DNA of 64,000 nt from Lachnospiraceae bacterium MD308 (GTDB lineage Bacteria; Bacillota; Clostridia; Lachnospirales; Lachnospiraceae). Below are positions 1-8,049 of this stretch, one piece after another; the stretch's first letter is position 1, and each line of letters starts with the position of its first letter. The position numbers and the translations under genes were made by a program. The stretch is taken from positions 437,144 through 501,143 of the forward strand of contig KE159797.1 of the NCBI GenBank assembly GCA_000403475.2. Direction: 5' to 3'. The notes beneath the pieces are model-generated. The model made no database searches. It had not been told where the DNA came from and worked only from the letters and a program-made list of their open reading frames with translations.

Positions 1-389
1 ATCTGATGATTATTCAATAATCCCTTTTTTGAATTCGACCACCTTTTATACGACCACACAATTTCACTTTGAAAATTAGTCACTCCAAATATTTCATCTA
101 GTACAATTTTCAAATAATGCGAAGCATTTCTATCACAATGGACAAAGATACTTCCTGTTCTTTTCAATACTCTTTTACATTCTTGGAGACGAATCTTCGT
201 GTATGCTACATAGTCATCCATATTCTCCCACGAATCCGCAAATGAGTATTCAACACCCTCTTTGCTAGATAGTTTTTGTGTTTCTTGTGTAAAAAAGGGT
301 GGATCCATATAAATTGCATCTATTGTATCAGAATCTAATTGTCTCATTAATTCATAACAATCTCCGCAATATACATTATTTAGCTCCAT
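1..389 (-). CDS. type II DNA methyltransferase, N-terminal part (cut by window edge)
   Basis: Translating the minus strand from the ATG at 389 gives an uninterrupted frame to base 1, about 129 residues. It begins MELNNVYCGDCYELM and contains MDPPFF near residue 29, the motif IV (DPPY/F) of N6-adenine or N4-cytosine methyltransferases; DPPF favours N6-adenine. Motif IV near the N-terminus fits the beta class, where the target recognition region and SAM-binding FxGxG follow later, outside the window. The start lies 4 bases after the stop of the endonuclease gene, so the two are co-transcribed. Its role would be to protect the host DNA at the site cut by the neighbouring enzyme. The stretch is much more AT-rich than the core genes, consistent with transfer. 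The target base and site cannot be read from this fragment. Confidence 0.85.
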   Translation of the reverse strand, partial: MELNNVYCGDCYELMRQLDSDTIDAIYMDPPFFTQETQKLSSKEGVEYSFADSWENMDDYVAYTKIRLQECKRVLKRTGSIFVHCDRNASHYLKIVLDEIFGVTNFQSEIVWSYKRWSNSKKGLLNNHQ

Positions 390-393
390 TCAA

Positions 394-1008
394 TCACTTT
401 CCATTTCTTTCTAATATCGATTTCAAATCTATTCCTGTGTCATTCTTCAAATACTCCCATGCCTTTTCTCCAGAGTAATACTCGCCACCCAGATCACTAT
501 ACAATTCTTTCAATTTTGCTTGAATACGAATTGCTTGGTCACGATTAGGTTCAAAGAACATAATTCTAATAGGAGTGTATCCAGCCTTTTGAATAATTCT
601 AACTCGCTTATGTTCCTTTTTTATGTGATCCCCATCTGTAGTCGCATCTTTCCACTTTAATTCAATAGCGCGTTTTCCAATCAAGCAATCAATCTCAACT
701 GTTTTAGGGCTTTGATCAATCGTATTTGGTAATTTAACTTTCTCCTGTGCATCAGGATGCACGAGTTTGAAGCACTTTATTGCAAGTTCCTCTACTAACG
801 AACCAGCATATTTATATAAAAACCTACCTACATTTTGCTGAAAATCAATCTGATATCCTTCTTCATTTGTAAATCCCAATGCACTATATAATATATAGTG
901 ATCATTGTTATCAGACTCCATTTCAATCTTTCTTTCTCTAATTTTCTTTTGTAATTCTTCTCTGTACCTTAAAATAACCTTTACTAATCTTTCGTCTTCG
1001 CTATCCAT
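394..1008 (-). CDS. ApaLI-like type II restriction endonuclease
   Basis: A 204-residue protein between the controller and methyltransferase genes. The core VEIDCLIGKRAIELKWKD (near residues 104-121) fits a PD-(D/E)xK nuclease centre, an acidic residue followed by E-x-K. The region VGRFLYKYAGSLVEE and the overall size resemble my recollection of the ApaLI restriction endonuclease family (Pfam RE_ApaLI), whose founder cuts GTGCAC; the exact site of this protein is not established. A ribosome binding site (AAGGAGGTT on the minus strand) lies just upstream of the ATG. Gene order C-R-M and the 4-base gap to the methyltransferase are those of a regulated type II system. AT-rich codon use differs from the core genes. 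Confidence 0.75.
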   Translation of the reverse strand: MDSEDERLVKVILRYREELQKKIRERKIEMESDNNDHYILYSALGFTNEEGYQIDFQQNVGRFLYKYAGSLVEELAIKCFKLVHPDAQEKVKLPNTIDQSPKTVEIDCLIGKRAIELKWKDATTDGDHIKKEHKRVRIIQKAGYTPIRIMFFEPNRDQAIRIQAKLKELYSDLGGEYYSGEKAWEYLKNDTGIDLKSILERNGK

Positions 1009-1051
1009 GGCAACCTCCTTATTATAGTTCTTTTGTTACTCATAGTCAACG

Positions 1052-1258
1052 CTACATATTTTTGAAAAATGTCTCAAAAGACACATCTAATGCAATCAAT
1101 ATTTTTTCTAAGCTTTTTATTGATAAATTTCTTTTCCCACTTTCAACACCCGCAACATACGTCCTATCTAGTTCTGCTTTGAATGCCAATTTTTCTTGAC
1201 TTATACCTTCTTCTTTTCGAAGTTCCTTTATTCTATTTCCAACCTTATCAGTTATCAT
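1052..1258 (-). CDS. restriction-modification controller (C) protein, XRE-type helix-turn-helix
   Basis: A 68-residue single-domain Cro/CI-type protein. The helix-turn-helix spans roughly residues 16-48 (ISQEKLAFKAELDRTYVAGV), and RTYVAGVESGKRN is the signature shared by C proteins of type II systems such as C.PvuII and C.BamHI. C proteins bind C-boxes as tandem dimers, activating and then repressing their own promoter, so endonuclease appears after methylation is established. Here C is first of three genes (C, R, M), 43 bases before the endonuclease. A strong ribosome binding site (AAGGAGG) precedes the ATG at 1258, and a 31-bp dyad sits 33-63 bases upstream, which supports the assignment. 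Confidence 0.88.
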   Translation of the reverse strand: MITDKVGNRIKELRKEEGISQEKLAFKAELDRTYVAGVESGKRNLSIKSLEKILIALDVSFETFFKNM

Positions 1259-1290
1259 AAACTAAACCTCCTTTTAAATTCTCTCACGCA

Positions 1291-1321
1291 GTTACTTTTA
1301 AGTCTACGGACTATATGTAAC
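1291..1321. promoter_or_regulatory. tandem C-box operator of the restriction-modification system
   Basis: A 31-bp symmetric element with outer arms GTTAC (1291-1295) and GTAAC (1317-1321), and inner half-sites AGTC and GACT separated by TACG. Read on the minus strand it contains TATAGTC-CGTA-GACTTA. This matches the known C-box layout, GACT/AGTC half-sites in two adjacent dyads that bind two C-protein dimers. It lies just upstream of the controller start at 1258, the expected place for autogenous control. Confidence 0.72.
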
Positions 1322-1324
1322 ACC

Positions 1325-1394
1325 ATCATTAAAAATGATGAAAAAGCCACAATCGCAGTAGTTCTACTACCATCGATTATGGCTTTTTTCATCT
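1325..1394. terminator. long hairpin between the restriction-modification system and the catabolic operon
   Basis: Inverted arms at 1337-1355 (GATGAAAAAGCCACAATCG) and 1374-1393 pair over about 19 bases, with a small inner dyad in the loop. The second arm holds a T6 tract on the plus strand, and its complement gives an A-rich first arm, so the structure is nearly symmetric. No coding region on either strand reads toward it within the window, so it may be a relic insulator or the end of a lost gene. The stretch 1322-1550 otherwise shows no gene I can support. Confidence 0.45.
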
Positions 1395-1551
1395 GTGCTA
1401 GCTGCAGACCAATCTCCCGTCCATGGTTCCATGCCTTTTTCATTAAAACAAGGCGCTGCAATTTATTTTTTCATCAAATACAAACTATAGTCTGTTTTAT
1501 GTAAAGAGACGCGAATCATCTTTTTGTGTCTTTTTGGGACATTGTAAATCA

Positions 1552-1580
1552 TTGTACAAAATGTTAAAAATAATTATCAA
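1552..1580 (+). promoter_or_regulatory. possible promoter of the six-gene catabolic operon
   Basis: TTGTAC (1552-1557), a 17-base gap, then TATCAA (1575-1580), about 70 bases before the first gene. The -10 is weak, which would fit dependence on an activator such as the AraC-type protein at the end of the operon. Overlapping short repeats (ATTGTAAATC, ATTGTACAAA) around 1540-1560 could be activator sites. This is inference from spacing and position only. Confidence 0.35.
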
Positions 1581-1648
1581 TAACGCGAAAAAATTCATAA
1601 ATCGCACAAAAAGAGGCCTCAAATTTCAATGAAAGGAGGAAAAAATTT

Positions 1649-2482
1649 ATGAAACTTTGCTATAATCTGCAAACATGCATGGACAGTCCTTTGGAAAAAG
1701 ATTTAGAGTTATGTGAAAAAACAGGCTTTGACGCAGTGGAAATAAATTTTGTGAAAGCCAGAAAATATCTGCAAAATCATTCCATGGAACAACTAGAAGC
1801 GCTATTGTCAAGCTATAGTTTGAAAACTGCAACTCTGAACGCTATATTTGAAATCAATTTTTGCGATAAGAAAGAATGGAAGCGAGTCACGGATGAATTT
1901 CATTTTGCGTGCGAACTCAGCCAGGCTTGCGGCAGTAACAAAGTTATTGTCCTGTCAAATGAAAGAAACCATCTTCCAAAAACAGTCACAGAACAAGAAA
2001 TAGAGACAAATACTCTGGAAACCTTATCCCGGCTCTCCGCCCTCGGAAATCCCGACGGCATACAAATTGGGTTCGAACCAGTCGGGACAATGGCCGTCCC
2101 AAATCTGGAGTGGGCCTGGAGCATTATTAAGAAACTCAATCTGCCCGATGTCGGACTGGTCATCGATGATTTTAACCTGTATCTTTGGGATCTGCTTTCC
2201 GATGTAGAATTAATCCGCGAGATAATGCCGGATAAAATATCAATCGTCCACCTAAATGATGCAGAAAAGCTTCCCTTTGCAAAGCTTGACCAGACACACC
2301 GTTGTATGCCCGGAGACGGCAGAATCGATACGGTAAGATACATGCAGAATGTTAAAGACTGCGGTTATGACGGGTATGTATCCATAGAAGTATTAAATCC
2401 AAAAATCTGGTCAAAAGGCCCTGAGGCTGTAATCCCAGAAGCCTATGCAAAAGGAATGGCAATATTACAGTCTATCAATTAG
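1649..2482 (+). CDS. sugar phosphate isomerase/epimerase (AP-endonuclease-2 TIM barrel family)
   Basis: 277 residues in the xylose-isomerase-like TIM barrel fold shared with sugar isomerases and epimerases. Typical elements are GFDAVEINF in the first strand-loop (about 25-33), IGFEPVG (about 142) with a likely metal-binding Glu, GLVIDDFNLYLW (about 171), SIVHLNDAE (about 203) and DGYVSIEVLNP near the end; these Glu/Asp/His positions normally bind a divalent metal. Such enzymes interconvert aldoses and ketoses or epimerise ketoses; the substrate cannot be inferred. The start is set by the strong site GAAAGGAGG. It is the first gene of the operon, 18 bases before the transporter. Confidence 0.85.
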   Translation: MKLCYNLQTCMDSPLEKDLELCEKTGFDAVEINFVKARKYLQNHSMEQLEALLSSYSLKTATLNAIFEINFCDKKEWKRVTDEFHFACELSQACGSNKVIVLSNERNHLPKTVTEQEIETNTLETLSRLSALGNPDGIQIGFEPVGTMAVPNLEWAWSIIKKLNLPDVGLVIDDFNLYLWDLLSDVELIREIMPDKISIVHLNDAEKLPFAKLDQTHRCMPGDGRIDTVRYMQNVKDCGYDGYVSIEVLNPKIWSKGPEAVIPEAYAKGMAILQSIN

Positions 2483-2500
2483 AGAAAGAGAGGAATATTT

Positions 2501-3886
2501 ATGAGCAATATAAACACGGTAGCTGATGAATCCAAAAAATATTATTACAAAATCGGCGGCGCAGAAAAAGCAGCCTACGGCTTCTGGGGATTCGGAAGCG
2601 ATCTGGTCTTCCAGACAATTACCATTTATCTGACTTATTTTTATACTGATATCTTCGGAATCACAGCAGCACAAGTAACCGCCCTGTTCCTGGCCGCTCG
2701 TGTATGGGATGCCATCAACGATCCGCTCATGGGTGCACTTGTAGAAAAATGCCATTTTAAACACGGGAAATATATCCCCTGGTTTGTCGGCTTGTGCATA
2801 CCATACGGCATATCCACAATTCTTGTATTTACCACCCCGGCCTCTGTCGGCAAGGTCGCTTACGCATGGTTTACATACATCCTGTTTGGCATGTTGTTTA
2901 CCGGAATTATCATCCCGGTCACATCATTGTCTTCTTCTATGACGCAGGATCCGCTAGAGCGTGCAAAACTGAATTCCTTCCGTATGTTCTGTTCTGGCAT
3001 CGGCGGCGTGGGATGTTCTATTCTTGTTCCAGTCTTATCCGAAAAGCTGGGCACAACCCCACAGAACGGGTATCAGAGGGCAATGATCGTTCTGTCTGTC
3101 ATTATGGTCATCTCTTTCCTCACGGCCGGTATCGCATGTAAGGAAAGAGTTCCGGAGTCCGCATTGGATAAATCTGAGCCTTTCCGCTGGAAAGATCTCC
3201 CAACCCAGATTACAAAAAACAGGCCGCTGTTAATCTTATTTATCATGTTTTTGAGCGCTTATACCTACAACATTCTTGTTTCATCTGTAGGCACTTATTT
3301 TGTAACCTACAATATAGACGGCAAAATATCTATGGCAACCTGGTCACTGCTTCAGACGCTACCTTCTATCGTACCCATGCTGTTCGTGCCTTCCATCGCA
3401 AAACGAATCGGCAAAAAAATGGTAGTCATTACAGGCTGTGTTATCTCCACAATCGGCATGCTGATGTTTGCTTTTATGCCTGCAAATATGCTGATCGGCT
3501 TTTGTATCGGAAAATCTTTAGGTGCCTTTGGATACGGCATGACACTTGCTACAATCTGGTCAACCTTGCCGGACTGCGTAGAATACGGCGAATACAAAAC
3601 AGGAAGAAGATGCGGAGGTCTTGTATTCTCCCTGGCTTCCTTTTCAATTAAGATTTCCCTGACCATTGCAGGAATCGTGCCGACAATCGTATTTTCATTT
3701 GTAGACTATGTTCCGAATGGTGTACAGAACGCATCATGCCTTCTTGCAATTAAGATGATGAATTCCCTGATACCAGCGATTGTGCTTATCATTGGCATTC
3801 TTGCCTATACAAAATATGAGTTGACAGAGCAAAGGTTTGACGAAATCGTAGAAGAACTGGCAAAACGCCGTCTGGAAAATAAATAA
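2501..3886 (+). CDS. GPH-family (MelB-like) sugar:cation symporter
   Basis: 461 residues with about 12 hydrophobic segments, typical length for the glycoside-pentoside-hexuronide:cation symporter branch of the major facilitator superfamily. Diagnostic motifs are YFYTDIFGITAAQV (N-terminal helices 1-2), WDAINDPLMGALVEK (loop 2-3, the conserved D-x-x-x-D-P region) and LPDCVEYGEYKTGRR (loop 10-11). The family imports glycosides, pentoses, hexuronides and related solutes with Na+ or H+; YihO, the sulfoquinovose importer, also belongs here. Its place between the isomerase and dehydrogenase suggests it brings in the operon's substrate. It is 18 bases after the isomerase gene, with a good ribosome binding site. 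Confidence 0.88.
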   Translation: MSNINTVADESKKYYYKIGGAEKAAYGFWGFGSDLVFQTITIYLTYFYTDIFGITAAQVTALFLAARVWDAINDPLMGALVEKCHFKHGKYIPWFVGLCIPYGISTILVFTTPASVGKVAYAWFTYILFGMLFTGIIIPVTSLSSSMTQDPLERAKLNSFRMFCSGIGGVGCSILVPVLSEKLGTTPQNGYQRAMIVLSVIMVISFLTAGIACKERVPESALDKSEPFRWKDLPTQITKNRPLLILFIMFLSAYTYNILVSSVGTYFVTYNIDGKISMATWSLLQTLPSIVPMLFVPSIAKRIGKKMVVITGCVISTIGMLMFAFMPANMLIGFCIGKSLGAFGYGMTLATIWSTLPDCVEYGEYKTGRRCGGLVFSLASFSIKISLTIAGIVPTIVFSFVDYVPNGVQNASCLLAIKMMNSLIPAIVLIIGILAYTKYELTEQRFDEIVEELAKRRLENK

Positions 3887-3907
3887 CATTTTAAAGGAGG
3901 TTTTTAT

Positions 3908-4966
3908 ATGAGAGTTGTATGTGGAGTAACGGTCGGTAATATGAAGGAGCCCGACGAAACAAAACGCGGCAAAGTGGGAATTGTAGATTTCCCGGTAAAA
4001 GAATTGGGACCGGAAGATGTAAAAATCAAAGTAGCCTATTGTTCTATCTGCGGTTCAGATCCTCACATCGTCGGAGGAGCCTTTGGACTTCAACCACCTT
4101 TCGGACTTGGTCACGAGATGTCTGGCGTGATTGTTGAAATGGGCGAGCGCGCAGGTGATACCGGATTAAAAATCGGGGACAGAGTATCCGGCAATTTTTT
4201 AAAGTATTGCGGCTCCTGTTATTACTGCACAACCGGATTACAGGAATATTGTACAAACGCGGGGAATGAACCTTGTATGGCAGAGTATGTCGTATGGCAC
4301 AAATCCCAAGTCGTAAAGCTTCCAGACAACTGCAGCCTGCTGAATGGCTGCCTGCTAGAGCCATTGTCTATTGGAACCCGGATTATGGATCGCTCAAATA
4401 TCAAAGCTGGCGACAGAGTGCTTGTATCTGGCGGTGGTCCAATCGGCCTTATCACCTGCCAATTATTTAAAAAATTTGGCGCAACATCTTTAACCTTAAG
4501 CGAGCCTAACGCAGAAAGATGCAGGATTGCTAAAAGCATAGGTGTGGATTATACGATAAATCCTATAACTGACGATCTGTTAGCCAAAGGGATGGAGATT
4601 ACAAACGGACTTGGCTACGATGTAATTGTGGAAGTTTCCGGTGTTCCAAGCGCAGCACAGGCTGTGTTGCCGCTGACTGCCAAAGGGGGAACGCTCCTCT
4701 ATGAAGCCATGTTCCCGAATGAATATGAACTGCCGCTGAATCTCTATGAATACATTTACAGCAGAGAGATTACTATTACAGGAACTTATTGTTCTCATTA
4801 TAATTTCCAAAGATCGGTACAACTACTTCCAGAAATGGATTTCAGCGCATTTTCAGGCAAAGAGCAAATCTTCGATATTTCTGACTGCGAGGCTGCTTTT
4901 GCTGCACACTTGAGCGGAAAATACCCAAAGATTATCATCCGCTGCAATCCGTTTGATGGTGAATAA
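3908..4966 (+). CDS. zinc-dependent medium-chain dehydrogenase (sorbitol/threonine dehydrogenase-like)
   Basis: 352 residues of the medium-chain dehydrogenase/reductase family. The catalytic zinc site is visible in YCSICGSDPHI (Cys near 47) and GLGHEMSGVI (His-Glu near 70). A structural zinc lobe, CGSCYYCTTGLQEYC (near 101-115), has four cysteines. The Rossmann motif VSGGGPIGLITCQ lies near 176. Enzymes of this type oxidise polyols at C2 or reduce the ketose. Spacing to the transporter is 21 bases with AAAGGAGG upstream. Together with the split transketolase behind it, this enzyme could feed a ketose into C2-unit transfer. Zinc dehydrogenases of this family also act on steroids (DesC), so a sugar substrate is likely but not proven. 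Confidence 0.87.
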   Translation: MRVVCGVTVGNMKEPDETKRGKVGIVDFPVKELGPEDVKIKVAYCSICGSDPHIVGGAFGLQPPFGLGHEMSGVIVEMGERAGDTGLKIGDRVSGNFLKYCGSCYYCTTGLQEYCTNAGNEPCMAEYVVWHKSQVVKLPDNCSLLNGCLLEPLSIGTRIMDRSNIKAGDRVLVSGGGPIGLITCQLFKKFGATSLTLSEPNAERCRIAKSIGVDYTINPITDDLLAKGMEITNGLGYDVIVEVSGVPSAAQAVLPLTAKGGTLLYEAMFPNEYELPLNLYEYIYSREITITGTYCSHYNFQRSVQLLPEMDFSAFSGKEQIFDISDCEAAFAAHLSGKYPKIIIRCNPFDGE

Positions 4967-4994
4967 AAATACGAAAACAGAAAGGAAGGTTGCT

Positions 4995-5861
4995 ATGGGA
5001 AGTAACAAATTACAGACAATAGCAGAATTAGAAAACAAATGTGTGGATGTCCGCACTAACCTGCTGAACTTTATCTACCGCATTGGCATGGGACATCTCG
5101 GAGGCGAGCTCTCCATCGTAGAAGCTACTGTAGCTCTGTATTACAAATATCTTAATTACGACGTGCTCAACCCTCACAAGGAAGGGCGTGACCGTTTCAT
5201 CCTCTCAAAAGGTCATTGCTCAGAAACCTTGTACACCATATTCTCTGATCTTGGAGCTTACACGCAGGATTACATGGTAAAATATTTCGAATCTTTAGAC
5301 ACCTATAAATTCGGCATGCATTCAAACCGCAAAAAATGCCCACAGATAGAGGTATCCGCCGGTTCTCTTGGCCATGGCCTCCCAATAGCAGTAGGATATG
5401 CCATGGGTGCAAGATATCGCAAGGAGAATTATCGCGTCATCGTTATGATCGGCGACGGAGAATTCGATGAAGGAACGAACTGGGAAGCCTTAATGGCCGG
5501 TGCGCATTATAAGCTCAACAATTTAGTCTGCATCCTGGATAAAAACCAGCTTCAGATGACAGGAAACACACAACAAATCATGAATATCGACCCAGTTGCC
5601 GACAAAGTAAACGCATTCGGCTGGAATGTCATCGAAATAGCAGACGGCAACGACATGCAACAGGTATGTGCCGCCTTTGACCAACTGCCAGACAGAGACT
5701 ATACAAAAAGAGCAAAGCCAACCTTCATTATCTGCAATACGGTGAAAGGAAAAGGAGTCAGTTTCATGGAAAACAATCACAAATGGCATGGCGGCGGCAT
5801 CAGCGAAAGCGATTTAAAACGCGCACTTGAAGATGTCGCAAAAATGAGAAAGGAGTGTTGA
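4995..5861 (+). CDS. transketolase, N-terminal (TPP-binding) subunit
   Basis: 288 residues from the ATG at 4995, which follows AAGGAAGG at good spacing; an upstream in-frame ATG at 4953 overlaps the previous gene and has no such site. The thiamine diphosphate motif GDGEFDEGTNWEALMAG near residue 137 is complete (GDG...E...N region), and GHLGGELS near 30 and KGHCSE near 73 are conserved transketolase elements. Anaerobic Firmicutes often encode transketolase as two chains, the N half binding the TPP diphosphate and Mg2+. The partner chain starts 3 bases downstream. Split transketolases occur in pentose metabolism, apulose-phosphate and sulfo-transketolase pathways, and as steroid desmolase DesAB. 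Confidence 0.9.
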   Translation: MGSNKLQTIAELENKCVDVRTNLLNFIYRIGMGHLGGELSIVEATVALYYKYLNYDVLNPHKEGRDRFILSKGHCSETLYTIFSDLGAYTQDYMVKYFESLDTYKFGMHSNRKKCPQIEVSAGSLGHGLPIAVGYAMGARYRKENYRVIVMIGDGEFDEGTNWEALMAGAHYKLNNLVCILDKNQLQMTGNTQQIMNIDPVADKVNAFGWNVIEIADGNDMQQVCAAFDQLPDRDYTKRAKPTFIICNTVKGKGVSFMENNHKWHGGGISESDLKRALEDVAKMRKEC

Positions 5862-5864
5862 GCT

Positions 5865-6833
5865 ATGGCTACAAAAACAACTTATGATTTTGATATGATG
5901 CTTTCCAGCGCAAAGGAGGCATACGGTGAGGAGTTATATAAGATGGCCCAGGAAGGCATTGATTTTGTTTTCACTTTTTCAGATAATGTCGCTCCTTCTA
6001 CAAAGGCCGGACAACTGGTAAAGGATTACCCAGACCGATGCTTTAATATGGGAATTGCGGAGCCAAATCAGGTAGGTGTCTCAGCAGGCCTGGCGCTTTC
6101 CGGCAACGTTGTATTTGCCCAGGTCTTCGGCCCGTTCCTGCCTCTTCGCGCAGCAGACCAAGTTCATACAGATATCGCATACAACGATGTAAAGGTAAGA
6201 TTGATCGGCACCCATTCGGGTGTTACCGCAGGAGGCGGGCCTACCCATAATGATATTGCAGACCTTGCGCTCTATCGCGCCATCCCCAACCTTACCGTGT
6301 GTGTGCCGGCAGATGCGAACCAATGTGCAAAATTTATTCGGGCATCTATGGATTACAACGGCCCGATGATCATCCGCATCGACCGGGCCGGTTCTCCAAA
6401 TGTTTACGCGGAAGACTACGACCTGGTGATTGGCAAAGCAATTGAACTTCTGAACGGCAAAGATGCAACAATTATTTCCTGTGGTTCAAACCTATACGAA
6501 TGTCTTATGGCTGCGAAAATGCTGAAAGAGCAATCCGGACTCAGCATTGAGATTCTGGATATGCATACAGTAAAGCCTCTGGATAAGGACGCGATTATCC
6601 GAGCCGCCAATAAAACAAAAAATGTTGTCACCGTAGAAGACCATTCCATCAACGGCGGCCTGGGCGGAGCTGTAGCAGAAGTTCTCTGTGAATCAGGATA
6701 TAAAGGAAATTTCAAGAGAATCGGTATGCCGGATGAATTTGCTGTATTGGGCGCAGTAGACGATATCTATCACTATTATGGAATGGAGCGATATGGAATT
6801 GCAAATGAGATAAAGAAAATGTTAGTAAAATAA
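5865..6833 (+). CDS. transketolase, C-terminal (pyrimidine-binding) subunit
   Basis: 322 residues forming the second half of transketolase. The pyrimidine-binding domain contains FNMGIAEPNQVGVSAGLA near 58-75, including the catalytic Glu of the AEPN motif, and HSGVTAGGGPTHNDIADLAL near 116-135. The C-terminal domain has DMHTVKPLDKDAI and the VEDHSINGGLGGAV segment. It forms the TPP active site at the interface with the chain encoded 3 bases upstream. Expected reaction: transfer of a two-carbon ketol unit between a ketose and an aldose (phosphate), in the cytoplasm. Its own ribosome binding site (AAAGGAGTG) overlaps the end of the upstream gene, typical of coupled subunits. Confidence 0.9.
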   Translation: MATKTTYDFDMMLSSAKEAYGEELYKMAQEGIDFVFTFSDNVAPSTKAGQLVKDYPDRCFNMGIAEPNQVGVSAGLALSGNVVFAQVFGPFLPLRAADQVHTDIAYNDVKVRLIGTHSGVTAGGGPTHNDIADLALYRAIPNLTVCVPADANQCAKFIRASMDYNGPMIIRIDRAGSPNVYAEDYDLVIGKAIELLNGKDATIISCGSNLYECLMAAKMLKEQSGLSIEILDMHTVKPLDKDAIIRAANKTKNVVTVEDHSINGGLGGAVAEVLCESGYKGNFKRIGMPDEFAVLGAVDDIYHYYGMERYGIANEIKKMLVK

Positions 6834-6867
6834 AAATCGGGCATAATATGAAAGGCAGGTAATTATT

Positions 6868-7977
6868 ATGATGACTCAGATTTTAGGCTGCTGCGGACGT
6901 TATATCCAGGGATATGGCGAAATCAAGAATTTGAAGAAGCATATTGGCTGGATGGGTGAAAAATATCTTTGTGTCGCCAGCAAGAACCGACTCCGTGATT
7001 TAAAAGATACTATCCTAAAGGCAATGGAAGGAAAAGAAGTCTTCTTCTGTCAATTTGACAAAGAATGCTCCTGGGAGGCAATCCGCGACATCACAGAAGC
7101 CGGAAAAAACAATGGAGTACAGGCAGTAATCGGTGTTGGAGGCGGCAAAATCGCAGATACCATAAAAGTCGTTGCAGATGAACTTGGAGGTATCCCGCAG
7201 GCAATCTTACCGACAATTGCGGCAACAGATGCCTATACAAGCGCCGCAGCCCTGATCTATGGTTCTGATGGGACTGTTGTCGATGTAAAAAATTATCCGC
7301 ACAGCCCCGACGTGGTACTGGCTGATACAGAAGTCCTCTTAAAAGGCCCGGCACGATTATATGTTTCAGGCATGGGAGACGCCTTATCCACTTATATAGG
7401 AGGCGTCGTATGCCAGAACCACTACTTTGAAAATCATTTTGGCGGCACCGGAACACACACAGCACTTGCTGTTGCAAAGCTATCCTATGATATGCTCCTC
7501 AAGTATGGAAGACAGGCTAAGATCGCAGCAGAACGACACACCCTTACCGACGCTTACAATGCAGTTACAGAGGTAAATATCCTGATGAGCGGTATGGGAT
7601 TTGAAAATAACGGTTCTGCCTCCGACCACTGCTTTTATTTCGGGACACTGGCGCTGCCAGAACGGGAAGAATATGTTTACCACGGGGAAGGTGTTGCATT
7701 TTCTACCTGCTGCCAGCTTGTCATGCAGGGAGCCTCCAGTGAACAACTGGATGAAGTGTACAGATTTTGCCGGGACGTAGGGCTTCCCATCACCTTTGAT
7801 GATATGCATTTACCTAATCTGACGGATGAAGAATATGATATAATGACGAAAGCAGTCCTGAAAGAACAGTTTATCCTTCATCACCCGTTCCCGGTAACAT
7901 ATGAGATGATATTGGGCGCATATAAAACCGCAGATGCGATCGGGCATCTATATCACGAAGGCGGCAGTTTATTATAA
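6868..7977 (+). CDS. glycerol-dehydrogenase-like iron/zinc-containing alcohol dehydrogenase
   Basis: 369 residues of the family III metal-dependent dehydrogenases (GldA branch). NAD-binding features are VIGVGGGKIADTIK near 90-103 and the GldA-type LPTIAATDAYTSAAALIY near 112-130. Metal ligands are likely the Asp of SGMGDALSTYIGG (near 170), a central His near 248 and HGEGVAFSTCCQL (near 272). GldA-type enzymes interconvert glycerol and dihydroxyacetone or act on related short diols and aldehydes. As last gene of the operon it could reduce the short aldehyde or ketone left after transketolase action, regenerating NAD+. An ATG pair at 6868/6871 leaves the exact start open; AGGCAGG lies upstream. 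Confidence 0.85.
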   Translation: MMTQILGCCGRYIQGYGEIKNLKKHIGWMGEKYLCVASKNRLRDLKDTILKAMEGKEVFFCQFDKECSWEAIRDITEAGKNNGVQAVIGVGGGKIADTIKVVADELGGIPQAILPTIAATDAYTSAAALIYGSDGTVVDVKNYPHSPDVVLADTEVLLKGPARLYVSGMGDALSTYIGGVVCQNHYFENHFGGTGTHTALAVAKLSYDMLLKYGRQAKIAAERHTLTDAYNAVTEVNILMSGMGFENNGSASDHCFYFGTLALPEREEYVYHGEGVAFSTCCQLVMQGASSEQLDEVYRFCRDVGLPITFDDMHLPNLTDEEYDIMTKAVLKEQFILHHPFPVTYEMILGAYKTADAIGHLYHEGGSLL

Positions 7978-7997
7978 AGCATAATAACACAGATTAC

Positions 7998-8030
7998 AGG
8001 AAAGTACGTTACAGTGCTTTCCTAATTGTA
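7998..8030 (+). terminator. terminator after the catabolic operon
   Basis: AGGAAAGTAC (7998-8007) pairs with GTGCTTTCCT (8014-8023) around a 6-base loop, with one mismatched pair, and is followed by the T-rich AATTGTATTT. It lies between the dehydrogenase stop and the AraC-type regulator, so the regulator is likely at least partly independent. Confidence 0.55.
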
Positions 8031-8049
8031 TTTAGAAAGAGATGAGTGT

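Noticed and set aside
1255-1461. 68-codon minus-strand frame upstream of the controller gene
   Set aside because: It runs through the C-box operator and the long hairpin, lacks a ribosome binding site, and resembles no protein family.
1649-7977. Calling the operon desABCD (steroid desmolase)
   Set aside because: The composition overlaps, but gene order, the isomerase and the GldA-like gene do not match what I recall of desABCD. Kept only as a hypothesis in the findings.
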